Shown here: piece by piece, positions 34,986 through 42,833 of the stretch
How the letters are laid out: every line of letters begins with the position of its first letter
How positions within the stretch are numbered: position 1 is the stretch's first letter
Assembly: GCF_022829365.1 (NCBI RefSeq)
Contig: NZ_JAKSYJ010000083.1
Location: forward strand, 50,144 to 114,143
DNA from: Methylobacterium sp. J-077
Lineage (GTDB): Bacteria; Pseudomonadota; Alphaproteobacteria; Rhizobiales; Beijerinckiaceae
DNA length: 64,000 nt
Direction: 5' to 3'
The notes under the pieces: generated by a model
The model's input: the letters and a program-made list of their open reading frames with translations, nothing else
Database searches by the model: none
Told to the model about the DNA's origin: nothing
Position numbers and translations under genes: made by a program

Positions 34986-36254
34986 TCAGGCGGCCTCGAT
35001 CCCGCCGGACCGGGTCGGCTGGTAGCCCGAGTTCCGCCATGCCTGGGTGTCGGGCTCCGGGATGCCGGCGCGGGGGAGGAGCGCCGTCGCGCAGGCCAGT
35101 CCGCGATACGCCAGCGGGCCGTCCGGATCGTCGCCGAGGTCCAGGAACGCGAGATCGAGGAGTGCCCGGGGCAGGGGCGCCCGCTCCGGATGGGCCAGGG
35201 TCGCGGCGAGGTCGCGGCCACCGAGCCGGGTGAGCACCGCGTCCTCGTCGAAGACCAGTGAATCGAGGCGGCGCGGGCCTGCCGATTCGGGGAAAGAGGC
35301 CAGGATCGTGCGCGCGGGCGCCCGATGAACCACGTGGAGGGCCCGCACGGTCCAGGGCAGGGGCAGGGCGGCGAGCGCCCCCTCGATCAGGGACGGGACC
35401 ACGAGCCGGGTCGGCACCGGCCGCATCAGGGCCGCGCGGAACCCCGCCTCGTCGAAGGGAATCACGGTCTCGAGGCTGCCCCCGGCCGCGAGCGCCGCGC
35501 CGAGGCCGGTCACCAGGCCGCGCAGGTCGTGGGCCGGCAGCAGCGTCAGGATCCGCTCGTCCGCGGTCACCGGCACCGCGTCGAGATGGACGTCGATCGC
35601 CGCGGCGAGGGCCGCCGCGCTGCGGTAGACCGGCCGGCCCGGATCCCCTGCCGCGAAGGTGACGAGGCCGCGGCTCGCCGCCGGCGCGACGACCCCGCGT
35701 TCCAGGGCCATCGCGTCGAGGCTGATCACGCCGTCCGGGACGCCGGGACCGAAGGCAGCGAGGAAGCGCAGGCCGAAATGGCCCATGGCCGCGCGGGCGA
35801 GGTCCTCGGCCGGGCGGCGGGCACCGCGGCGGCCCTCGGTCAGCACCGCCACCAGGCCGGCGGACGCGATCCCGGCCGAGAGCTGCCCGGCATCCCAGAG
35901 GGCGGGCATCGGGCAGGGCAGGTGGCCGGCCGCCTCGACGGCCAGATGAGCCAGGGCCGATTCGGCGCCGCCCGAGAACCACAGGCCGACCCGGCTGCCC
36001 GCCGGCAGCCGCCACGCGCCGATGCCGCGGGCGAGGCGGCCGACGATCTCGGCCGCCGCCGCGTAGGTCCAGGTGATGGGCGGGCGCCCGCACCACGCCG
36101 CCCGGTCCCCCGAATCACGCAGGGCCGTGCGCTGCGGGCCGGCCTGGGCCGCCGCGAACAGGCTGGCCGACAGGCCGCCGGACCGAGCGGACGCATCCGG
36201 CGCGGCGTCGGCATTCCTCTCCGCCACCGCGAACGCGCTCAATCCGCCCCCCAC
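34986..36254 (-). CDS. Degenerate acyl-CoA synthetase-like (ANL superfamily) protein
   Basis: A 422-residue protein that follows AMP-forming ligases in outline: TWTYAAAAEIVGRLARGIGAWRLPAGSRVGLWFSGGAESALAHLAVEAAGHLPCPM resembles the acyl-CoA ligase N-terminal fold, and LTLLPAHDLRGLVTGLGAALAAGGSLETVIPFDEAGFRAAL matches the middle. The nucleotide loop, normally YTSGTTGxPK, is here TFAAGDPGRPVYRS, with the Thr/Ser-Gly core and Lys lost. The usual C-terminal lid domain is absent. It is therefore probably not a catalytic ligase. Function unknown. Confidence 0.6.
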   Translation of the reverse strand: MGGGLSAFAVAERNADAAPDASARSGGLSASLFAAAQAGPQRTALRDSGDRAAWCGRPPITWTYAAAAEIVGRLARGIGAWRLPAGSRVGLWFSGGAESALAHLAVEAAGHLPCPMPALWDAGQLSAGIASAGLVAVLTEGRRGARRPAEDLARAAMGHFGLRFLAAFGPGVPDGVISLDAMALERGVVAPAASRGLVTFAAGDPGRPVYRSAAALAAAIDVHLDAVPVTADERILTLLPAHDLRGLVTGLGAALAAGGSLETVIPFDEAGFRAALMRPVPTRLVVPSLIEGALAALPLPWTVRALHVVHRAPARTILASFPESAGPRRLDSLVFDEDAVLTRLGGRDLAATLAHPERAPLPRALLDLAFLDLGDDPDGPLAYRGLACATALLPRAGIPEPDTQAWRNSGYQPTRSGGIEAA

Positions 36255-36692
36255 CCAAACCGCAAATCCATCCGCATGGTCGGCCGACTATGGTTAACCC
36301 CCAGCTAAGACCCGTTCACTTGAGCGAGGCTGTCGTCGCCGCGGGACGCCGCATGACCGGGCCCATGGCAGCCTCGGGCAACGTCGCGCTTGCGGCCGAA
36401 GAGTCACGGGCCTATCGGGGGCCGGCTGCGGCACAGGGCACCCCGAAGGGCGCTCGGTGCCGCGGTGTCATGCCTTCGCCTCATTCGGAGGGGACAGGCA
36501 GGCCGCCCGGTCGCAGGGGCGGGCGATGCGCGCATCCGGCGCCCATCCTCGCCCGATGGTCGGACCGATTCATCCGGAGCCCCGGGAGGCACGCCACGGC
36601 GGTGCGTGCCCGGGCGGTCCGGCGGACCAGCCCGTCAGGCCGGCTCCGCATTCCGCAAGCCACACCACGTTTCTCCAAAGGGGTCAGAGCCG
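36255..36692. other. Gene-free stretch upstream of ialB
   Basis: About 440 bases between two genes that read away from each other. It should contain promoters for both. No convincing gene, RNA or repeat is visible. Confidence 0.5.
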
Positions 36693-37466
36693 ATGTCCTT
36701 CACCCGCCCCGCGACGCTGGCACGCGCCGCCCTCCTCGGCCTCGCGGGCCTCGGCCTCGCGGCCGCCCCGGCGCTGTCCCAGGCGAAGAAGCCCGCCGCC
36801 CCCGCGCCGACCGCGCCCGCCCCCGCTGCGCCCTCCACCCCGGCCGCCAACACCCCGGCCGGCGCCGCCGCGCAGACCGGCCCGCAGATCGTGACCGTGA
36901 AGTCCGAGCCGAGCCAGGCCGACTGGACCAAGGTCTGCGGCAAGGACCAGGGCTCCGGCACCGACATCTGCTACACGACGCGCGACTTCGTGTCCGACCA
37001 GGGCCAGCCCGTGCTGGCGGTGGCCGTCTACGAGATGAAGAACGCCGCCCAGAAGCAGGAGGTGCGCGTGGTGCGCTACCTGCTGCCGCTCGGCCTGCTG
37101 CTGCAGCCGGGCATCCGCTTCAACGTCGACGGCCAGGCCGGGACGCCGGGCCGCTTCGCGGTCTGCTTCCCCAATGGCTGCTTCGCCGAGGCCGGGGGCG
37201 TCGAAGCCGGCGTCGTCGCCGCGATGAAGAAGGGCACGACCCTCAACGTCTCGGTCCAGAACCAGACCCAGCGCGAGGTCACCTTCGCGGTGCCGCTGGC
37301 CGGCTTCGGCAAGGCCTTCGACGGCCCGGCCATCGACCCGAAGGTCCTGGAGGAGCAGCAGAAGAAGCTCCAGGCCGAGCTGGAGAAGCGCTCCGAGGAC
37401 ATGCGCAAGAAGCTCGAGCAGCAGGGCGGCGCCGCGCCGGCCGCCGGCGCCCCCGCGGCGAAGTAA
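36693..37466 (+). CDS. Invasion-associated locus B (IalB) family protein
   Basis: A 257-residue periplasmic protein. Signal peptide MSFTRPATLARAALLGLAGLGLAAAPALSQ; Pro/Ala linker to about residue 65; then the IalB domain: DWTKVCGKDQGSGTDICYTTRDFVSDQGQPVLAVAVYE, VRVVRYLLPLGLLLQPGIRFNVD, RFAVCFPNGCFAEAG (conserved cysteine pairs), VSVQNQTQREVTFAVPLAGFGKAFDGP. The last 45 residues are a charged helix (EEQQKKLQAELEKRSEDMRKKLEQQ) that is longer than the minimal family. IalB proteins are common in Rhizobiales; their molecular role is unclear outside Bartonella. A clear terminator follows. Confidence 0.88.
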   Translation: MSFTRPATLARAALLGLAGLGLAAAPALSQAKKPAAPAPTAPAPAAPSTPAANTPAGAAAQTGPQIVTVKSEPSQADWTKVCGKDQGSGTDICYTTRDFVSDQGQPVLAVAVYEMKNAAQKQEVRVVRYLLPLGLLLQPGIRFNVDGQAGTPGRFAVCFPNGCFAEAGGVEAGVVAAMKKGTTLNVSVQNQTQREVTFAVPLAGFGKAFDGPAIDPKVLEEQQKKLQAELEKRSEDMRKKLEQQGGAAPAAGAPAAK

Positions 37467-37487
37467 CGTCGCAGCGGCGACCGATCC

Positions 37488-37518
37488 GGGGCCGGACCGC
37501 GAGGGCCGGCCCCTTTTT
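37488..37518 (+). terminator. Rho-independent terminator after the IalB gene
   Basis: Stem GGGGCCGG (37488-37495) with CCGGCCCC (37506-37513), ten-base loop, then TTTTT at 37514-37518. It lies 21 bases after the stop. Confidence 0.88.
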
Positions 37519-37560
37519 CATGCGCGATCGCAGGCGCCGCGCATGTCGGCGCTCCGCCCC

Positions 37561-37597
37561 GAGCCCCGCCAAACGGCTTGGCCCTCTGGGATCCTGG
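37561..37597 (-). repeat. Interspersed 3'-end repeat, copy B
   Basis: On the minus strand it reads CAGGATCCCAGAGGGC, then a variable few bases, then TTTGGCGGGGCTC, which matches copy C at 61593-61630 and more loosely copy A at 27574-27624. It lies between the convergent IalB and DUF4424 genes, just past the DUF4424 stop. Confidence 0.75.
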
Positions 37598-37604
37598 ACT
37601 TGGC

Positions 37605-38588
37605 CTACCGGATCCCCGTGGGGCCCGGGCCGGGCAGGACGATCAGGACCCGGAGGTCGTGATCGGGCACGTAGTCCCGGGCCTCCCAGCGGAACGTCGT
37701 CGGGCCGGTCTTGCGGATGCCGGAGCGGCAGAAGCTCACCACCGCCTCCGGGCTGCCCTTGTCCACCGTCAGGGTGAAGCGGCCGATCGGGGCCGCCCAG
37801 TTGCGCGCGGTGGTGACGATGTAGGGCACCACGAAGGCTCGCAGGTAGCCGGCCTCGTTCGGCGCCTTGGCGTACAGGCGCCGGATCGCCGCCAGCCCGG
37901 CCTCGTCCAGGCAGTAGGTCGCCCGGTAGGACGCGCGGGACGCCTCCTTCGGATCGAGGACGTGGAAGCCGCTCACCGGAGCGTAGCTGTGCCGGATCCG
38001 CACCTCTCGGTCGGGCGGAAACACCTGCAGCCAGTGGAACTTCGCCTCGAAGCGCCAGAGCCCTTCGGTCATGTCCTCGGCCTCCGGAAACAAGCCGGCC
38101 TTGACCAGTTCGGCCCAGTCCGGCTTGCCGATCCGCTTGGCGGCTACGTCGATCTCGGAGACGCGCAGCGGGTTGAGCGGCAGGCCGTGGCGGCGCAGCA
38201 GGTCGGTGACCTCGCGCTCGCCCACGAAGGCGCGCTCCTCCAGTTCCGGCGCGACCGGATGTCCGTCCGCCGTGACGGTGAAGCCGACGAAGTTCGCCTG
38301 ATCGAGCTGCGGAAGCTTGGTGGCCGAGAAACTCAGGGTCCTGCCGTCGATCGGCGGCAACGGGAAGGCGATCCGGACCGTGCGCGTCTCCGATCCCTGG
38401 TTGCGGAACCCGTAGGACACGCTGATTCTGTCGAGAGCGATCGACAGATCCTCGCTCGCCAGGCCGATGCCGGGTTCCGGCCTCAGGATCAGGCCGCCGG
38501 CATCGAGCTCGGCGGCGCTGTCATTGGCGCGGGCCGGCGCAGCGAGGAGGCCGGCGGCCAGCAACGCAGCGGCGACGGGACGAACCAT
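37605..38588 (-). CDS. DUF4424 family secreted protein
   Basis: A 327-residue exported protein. Signal peptide MVRPVAAALLAAGLLAAPARA; then NDSAAELDAGGLILRPEPGIGLASEDLSIALDRISVSYGFRNQGSETRTVRIAFPLPPI, the opening pattern of DUF4424 (N.st.a....GG.......i.m..E.L.is...i.v.Y.f.N......t..vaFP.P). Later HSYAPVSG and RNWAAPIGRFTLTVDKGSPE, and a C-terminal DLRVLIV strand. Family function is unknown; it is likely a periplasmic beta-rich protein. Confidence 0.82.
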   Translation of the reverse strand: MVRPVAAALLAAGLLAAPARANDSAAELDAGGLILRPEPGIGLASEDLSIALDRISVSYGFRNQGSETRTVRIAFPLPPIDGRTLSFSATKLPQLDQANFVGFTVTADGHPVAPELEERAFVGEREVTDLLRRHGLPLNPLRVSEIDVAAKRIGKPDWAELVKAGLFPEAEDMTEGLWRFEAKFHWLQVFPPDREVRIRHSYAPVSGFHVLDPKEASRASYRATYCLDEAGLAAIRRLYAKAPNEAGYLRAFVVPYIVTTARNWAAPIGRFTLTVDKGSPEAVVSFCRSGIRKTGPTTFRWEARDYVPDHDLRVLIVLPGPGPTGIR

Positions 38589-38672
38589 GACGAGACCCTT
38601 CGAAGAATTGCTGCGCCGCCCGTCGCGTTATCCGCGCGGGATTGCCCGAGCGTGACCGAATTCTTCGAAGCG

Positions 38673-39011
38673 TCAGTTCCGGACGCGGTCGCGCATGCGG
38701 TAGCCGCCCGCCGCGTCGCGCTCGAACATCTCGGCGATGCCGGCATGGCGCAGGGCCTCGCCGGACGTGTCGGGCAGGAGGTTCTGCTCGGACACGTAGG
38801 CGACGTACTCGGTCTCGGCGTTCTCGGCGAGGAGGTGGTAGAACGGCTGGTCCTTGCGCGGCCGGACATCCTCGGGGATCGCCAGCCACCAGTCCTCGGT
38901 GTTGTCGAAGACCGGGTCGACGTCGAACACGATGCCCCGGAACGGGTAGATCCTGTGACGCACCACGGCGCCGATCGCGAACTTCGCGGTTCTCAGTGTT
39001 ACGTCCGTCAT
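38673..39011 (-). CDS. hspQ: Heat shock protein HspQ
   Basis: A 112-residue YccV/HspQ-family protein. The domain is nearly the whole chain: AKFAIGAVVRHRIYPFRGIVFDVDPVFDNTEDWWLAIPEDVRPRKDQPFYHLLAENAETEYVAYVSEQNLLPDTSGEALRH. The 'G..V.H..y.yRGVi.D.DP.f...e.W......rp...QPfYHvl.E......YV.e.nL' pattern is diagnostic. HspQ was first described as a hemimethylated-DNA binding factor and acts as a Lon specificity factor. Start at MTDVTLRTAKF; upstream in-frame sequence belongs to no family. Confidence 0.93.
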   Translation of the reverse strand: MTDVTLRTAKFAIGAVVRHRIYPFRGIVFDVDPVFDNTEDWWLAIPEDVRPRKDQPFYHLLAENAETEYVAYVSEQNLLPDTSGEALRHAGIAEMFERDAAGGYRMRDRVRN

Positions 39012-39072
39012 GACTCTGTCCGCCCAGAGCGGACAGATAGGATCGATCCCGGGGCGTGTCACCGGGCCGATG

Positions 39073-39828
39073 TCACGTCCCGGTTTCCGAGGTGCGATTC
39101 GGCAGGTCCGGAGCCGGGATGCCGAGCTCGGCCGCGATCGCCCGGGCGGTGGCCGCCCGCCGGGCGGTGATCCCGGCCGCCGCCTCCCGGACCTGCGCCA
39201 CGATCGCCGGCGGGGCACTGCGCGGGGTGCCGCTGTCGAAGGGCGGCTCGGGAGCGTATTGCATGCCGAGCTGGATCGCCCGGGCGGCCTCGTCGCCGCG
39301 CAGTTCGGCCGCGAGCCGGAGCGCGCCGTCGATCCCCGCGGTGACGCCGGCCGCGAACAGCCAGGTGCGGCCGGCGGCATCGCGGTCGATCACCACCCGG
39401 GCGTCGACCGGCTGCGCCCCGAACCAGGGCAGCAGGTCGACGGCGTTCCAGTAGGTCGTGGCCCGCCGCCCGATCAGCAGCCCGGCCGCCCCGAGCAGCA
39501 GCGCGCCGGTGCAGACCGAGAAGACGTGGGAGGCCCTCGCGGCCTGGCTGCGGATCCAGCCGAGCACCGCCGCGTCGCGCATCAGGTCCTCCTGGCCCTG
39601 GCCGCCGGGGATGTGCAGCACGTCGAGGCGCGGCGCCTCCGCGAGGGCGGCGTCGGGGGTGATCCGCAGCCCGCGCAGGTCGCGCACCGGCTCAGAGCTC
39701 GGCCCGTAGATCCGGTAGGTCGAATTCGGGATCCGCGACAGCACCTCGAACGGGCCGGTGAGGTCGATCTGGTCGAGCCCCTCGAACAGGAGCGAGCCGA
39801 TCTGCAGATGGGTCTCGGCGGGAATCAT
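39073..39828 (-). CDS. DJ-1/PfpI family protein, isonitrile hydratase-like
   Basis: A 251-residue enzyme of the DJ-1/PfpI superfamily. The start is MIPAETHLQIGSLLFEGLDQIDLTGPFEVLSRIP, as in InhA-type isonitrile hydratases (…Q.DLTGP.EVLSR.P). HIPGGQGQEDLMRD and VFSVCTGALLLGAAGLLIGRRATTYWNAVDLL contain the nucleophile-elbow Cys. Isonitrile hydratase adds water to isonitriles to give N-formamides; the substrate here is unproven. It is divergent from, and 53 bases from, the GlxA-type regulator gene, which may control it. Confidence 0.82.
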   Translation of the reverse strand: MIPAETHLQIGSLLFEGLDQIDLTGPFEVLSRIPNSTYRIYGPSSEPVRDLRGLRITPDAALAEAPRLDVLHIPGGQGQEDLMRDAAVLGWIRSQAARASHVFSVCTGALLLGAAGLLIGRRATTYWNAVDLLPWFGAQPVDARVVIDRDAAGRTWLFAAGVTAGIDGALRLAAELRGDEAARAIQLGMQYAPEPPFDSGTPRSAPPAIVAQVREAAAGITARRAATARAIAAELGIPAPDLPNRTSETGT

Positions 39829-39881
39829 GCGGGGCCTCCGGGCTGGACGGGGAGACCGTACCGCGCCAGGATCTGGCCGAG

Positions 39882-40868
39882 ATGCCAAACACCCCTCGTT
39901 TCTCGCCAGATGCGCCCCGCCCGGTGGAGCTGCTGGCCTTCCCGGCGGTGCAACTCCTCGACGTGGCCGGGCCGCTCCAGGTCTTCGCCACGGCCAACGA
40001 CCTGAGCGGCGGGCTCGCACCCTACGCCCCGCGGGTGATCGCGGCTGGCGACCGGGCGCTCACCGCCTCGGCCGGCCTGCGCCTGGTCGCCGACCCGTTG
40101 CCGGATCGCGACGCGCCGGTGGACACCCTGATCGTCGCCGGCGGCCCCGGCGTCACGGCGGCCTGCGCCGATCCGGAGCTGGTGGCCTGGGCGCGGGACC
40201 GGGCCGGGCGGGCGCGCCGGGTCGCCTCGGTCTGCACCGGGGCCTTTTTGCTCGGGGCCGCCGGGCTTTTGGACGGGCGGCGGGCCGTGACCCACTGGAC
40301 GCAGTGCGACGCGCTCGCCCGGCGCCATCCGCTGGCCCGGGTCGAGCCCGACCCGATCTTCGTGCAGGACGGCCCGGTCTGGACCTCCGCGGGGGTCACC
40401 GCGGGGATCGACCTGGCGCTGGCCCTGGTCGAGGCCGATCTCGGTCGCGATCGTGCCCTGGCGGTGGCGCGCCACCTGGTGATGTTCCTGAAGCGCCCGG
40501 GCGGGCAGGCGCAGTTCAGCGCGGCCTTGGCCCTGCAGGCCGGGGAGGACCGCTTCGGGGCGCTCCACGCCTTCATCGCCGAGAACCTGGCGGGGGACCT
40601 GTCGCTCCCGGTCCTGGCCGAGGCCGCCGGGATGAGCGCGCGCAGCCTCAGCCGGCACTACCGGGCGGCGACCGGCCTCACCCCGGCCAGGGCCGTGGAG
40701 CGCCTGCGGATCGAGGCGGCCCGGCGGGCGCTGGCCGAGACCGCGCAGCCGGTGAAGCGCATCGCCCGGACCTGCGGCTTCGGCTCCGAGGAGACCCTGC
40801 GGCGCAGTTTCTTGCGGCATGTCGCGGCGACGCCGCAGGATTATCGGGCGCGGTTCGGAGAAAAATGA
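39882..40868 (+). CDS. GlxA-type AraC family transcriptional regulator
   Basis: A 328-residue regulator. Residues 15-190 are a DJ-1/PfpI-like amidase domain (VELLAFPAVQLLDVAGPLQVFATAND, LIVAGGPGVTAA, RVASVCTGAFLLGAAGLLDGRRAVTHW). Residues 225-325 are the AraC double HTH (LAENLAGDLSLPVLAEAAGMSARSLSRHYRAATGLTPARAVERLRIEAARRALAET, then VKRIARTCGFGSEETLRRSFLRHVAATPQDYRARFG). Such proteins probably sense a small nitrogen compound with the PfpI part. The neighbour with the same fold suggests a shared ligand or gene duplication; this is inference. Confidence 0.9.
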   Translation: MPNTPRFSPDAPRPVELLAFPAVQLLDVAGPLQVFATANDLSGGLAPYAPRVIAAGDRALTASAGLRLVADPLPDRDAPVDTLIVAGGPGVTAACADPELVAWARDRAGRARRVASVCTGAFLLGAAGLLDGRRAVTHWTQCDALARRHPLARVEPDPIFVQDGPVWTSAGVTAGIDLALALVEADLGRDRALAVARHLVMFLKRPGGQAQFSAALALQAGEDRFGALHAFIAENLAGDLSLPVLAEAAGMSARSLSRHYRAATGLTPARAVERLRIEAARRALAETAQPVKRIARTCGFGSEETLRRSFLRHVAATPQDYRARFGEK

Positions 40869-40987
40869 AGATCAATTGGTCGAACAATGTCGATTAGAGA
40901 AACGATTGTTCGCATGCTTATTATTGTGGATTTAGATTTCACAAGCAACCGACAATATATTGCCCATAACAAATAAATCAAGAGGCC

Positions 40988-42607
40988 TTAATCTAATTGG
41001 TTCGATAAAGCGCCGAGTTTATTCTTAATGGTTGATTTCAAATAATCATTCATATTAATAACGCTCAGAGCTGCTTTCTCATAATCGATTTCTCCCAAAA
41101 AACGCAGCCCTTTAGCCAAATCGCCCAATATACCAGTCTCTCGGACCGGGTACCCATTTATAATTGAGGTTAAGTTCCCATCCGATATCAATGCCTTAAT
41201 CTTATTCAAACCAGTTGCATAGGGAGAAACAACAGAAATATTTATTGGATCACTGCCGCTAGCCACGATAAGCTTACGATCCGGAATATTTGCAAGAATC
41301 TTATCGCGCATTTGACGCTCGCTTATCCGAGCAGCTAGATGTTCAGCCTTGCCAGGATTATTTAAAGTTTCAAGTGCTTTGGAAAAACAGTTCCTTAGAA
41401 GATCATCTGCCGCAACGCCGAGCGTGGTGGCCTGTCGCTCCGCAACTGCACTGAGAACCTCTATAGAATAGTATATGCTTTCTACAGAAAACATAGGCAG
41501 GGCGTATATGCCTTCATTTAATAATTTTTCCTGGAAATCCACCTCCATGCTATCGTTGTCAACCAGACCAAATACCTCGGCGTGATGATGCGATTGAACT
41601 TGCCTCAATCCAACGACAGCTCGACGTACCTCATTGCACGTCTCTCTTTGCCTAATAGAAATTCTTGGAAAAATTAGAGCATATAGTGGCTGGTCAAGAC
41701 TGGTTGATTTTCCCTCAACAAAAAGGATTTTTCTTCTAGACCCAAGGAGATCAATGCGGACTTCAATTGGAATGTTTTCAGCGTCTGAGATCTCATCGAA
41801 ATCCCAAGCTCGAGGTGCGCCGCCACTCCAAACACAGCCTCGCACGAGGATAATTGAGCAGTTAGGATGCTCACTTGGCAAACTCAACTCGTGAGTGCTA
41901 ACAATCATTGCGCAGTCCGGCCTTTCCGCCATTAATGCAGCAATCAATGGCACAACAATTGAACGATGTAGATGAAGCTCCGGCTCATCAATTAGAAAGC
42001 ATGCGCCATTCTTTGCAGCAATTACATCGGCAATCAGGATGAGCGCGGTCCTCTCCCCATCAGACATTCTTGAAATACTGTAAATATTTCCATTCCTCTG
42101 AGCTTTCAGCTCTCCGGAATCGATAATAGTTTTAACAGGCAGATTGGACTGGAGAAGAAGCCGATTCACACGATCAAGCGGCGATGACTTTGATTGTAAT
42201 TTTTGTATCGCGGAAGAAGCAGTGCCATTCTCCTTGATGTCGTTCGCAGCATCGACGTGGTATTGAATTTCTGCGGCTTGTAGATCAAAAATAGCTCTTT
42301 CATTTCGCGTCGTACCAGAAACAGGCCGTATTCGAACATCTGGGGACGAATCCCAACTAGCACTATTACTTTCAAACTGTAGACGCGAATTAGCTGTCAT
42401 ACTCAAACTGTCACTATCGAAATAACTTGGTCGAGACCCTGGCAAGTAGACCAGGCGGCCGACATATTGATGCTGAATCTGACCTCTGATGTAGTGAACA
42501 AGAGCCGATTTGCCCGTTCCGTTCCTGCCTAGGATAAAGACAGGCCTATCGGTTAAACTCAAATTGCGAGTCCCACCTTCAATTGGAATTGATATGCCAA
42601 CTGTCAT
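40988..42607 (-). CDS. ATPase fused to a DUF4435 (TOPRIM-like) domain, candidate PARIS-like defence protein
   Basis: A 539-residue protein encoded by strikingly AT-rich DNA. Residues 1-270 form an ABC/AAA ATPase: Walker A GRNGTGKS at 27-34, signature-like MSDGERT at 181-187, Walker B FLIDEPELHLH with Asp207-Glu208, and a switch STHE at 237-240. Residues 285-539 start with RKILFVEGKS (Glu299) and contain FGLVDNDSM (Asp350, Asp352), the acidic pattern of DUF4435/TOPRIM nucleases. In PARIS the ATPase AriA and the DUF4435 effector AriB are normally two proteins; fused forms are known. OLD-family nucleases are an alternative, but DUF4435 fits better. It stands alone; no integrase or RT is nearby. 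Defence function is inferred. Confidence 0.8.
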   Translation of the reverse strand: MTVGISIPIEGGTRNLSLTDRPVFILGRNGTGKSALVHYIRGQIQHQYVGRLVYLPGSRPSYFDSDSLSMTANSRLQFESNSASWDSSPDVRIRPVSGTTRNERAIFDLQAAEIQYHVDAANDIKENGTASSAIQKLQSKSSPLDRVNRLLLQSNLPVKTIIDSGELKAQRNGNIYSISRMSDGERTALILIADVIAAKNGACFLIDEPELHLHRSIVVPLIAALMAERPDCAMIVSTHELSLPSEHPNCSIILVRGCVWSGGAPRAWDFDEISDAENIPIEVRIDLLGSRRKILFVEGKSTSLDQPLYALIFPRISIRQRETCNEVRRAVVGLRQVQSHHHAEVFGLVDNDSMEVDFQEKLLNEGIYALPMFSVESIYYSIEVLSAVAERQATTLGVAADDLLRNCFSKALETLNNPGKAEHLAARISERQMRDKILANIPDRKLIVASGSDPINISVVSPYATGLNKIKALISDGNLTSIINGYPVRETGILGDLAKGLRFLGEIDYEKAALSVINMNDYLKSTIKNKLGALSNQLD

Positions 42608-42631
42608 TCAACACCCAAAATGTTTTCAAAG

Positions 42632-42654
42632 ATTGCTATTTATCATATAGCAAT
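42632..42654. promoter_or_regulatory. Palindrome just upstream of the ATPase-DUF4435 gene
   Basis: ATTGCTAT (42632-42639) and ATAGCAAT (42647-42654) form a perfect 8-base inverted repeat with a seven-base AT-rich spacer, 25 bases from the start codon. This is the usual place for an operator. No known factor is assigned. Confidence 0.5.
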
Positions 42655-42674
42655 TTTGAATCAGCAGAAGATAT

Positions 42675-42706
42675 ATCGCGGATTGAACATCTCTTCAATC
42701 CGCGAT
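42675..42706. terminator. Strong hairpin at the island edge
   Basis: ATCGCGGATTGAA (42675-42687) pairs perfectly with TTCAATCCGCGAT (42694-42706) around a six-base loop. It lies between the malyl-CoA-lyase-like gene, which ends at 42834 reading left, and the ATPase gene. It may terminate the former. The lack of a clear T-run on the minus strand makes an operator or small-RNA role also possible. Confidence 0.5.
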
Positions 42707-42833
42707 GTTTTCGACCTGATTCCGATTAGATCTGACTTTATTTTATGAATTTCGTTGTCCGAGTACCGGAGCAGTATTCGCAATTGCGGCGAGCGCTCGT
42801 TGCGCAATCATCCGAAGATCCGCGTCCTACGCT

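Noticed and set aside
40988..42607. OLD-family nuclease or retron-linked ATPase as the identity of the AT-rich gene
   Set aside because: No reverse transcriptase or ncRNA is nearby, and the second half resembles DUF4435 more than the OLD TOPRIM; kept only as an alternative.
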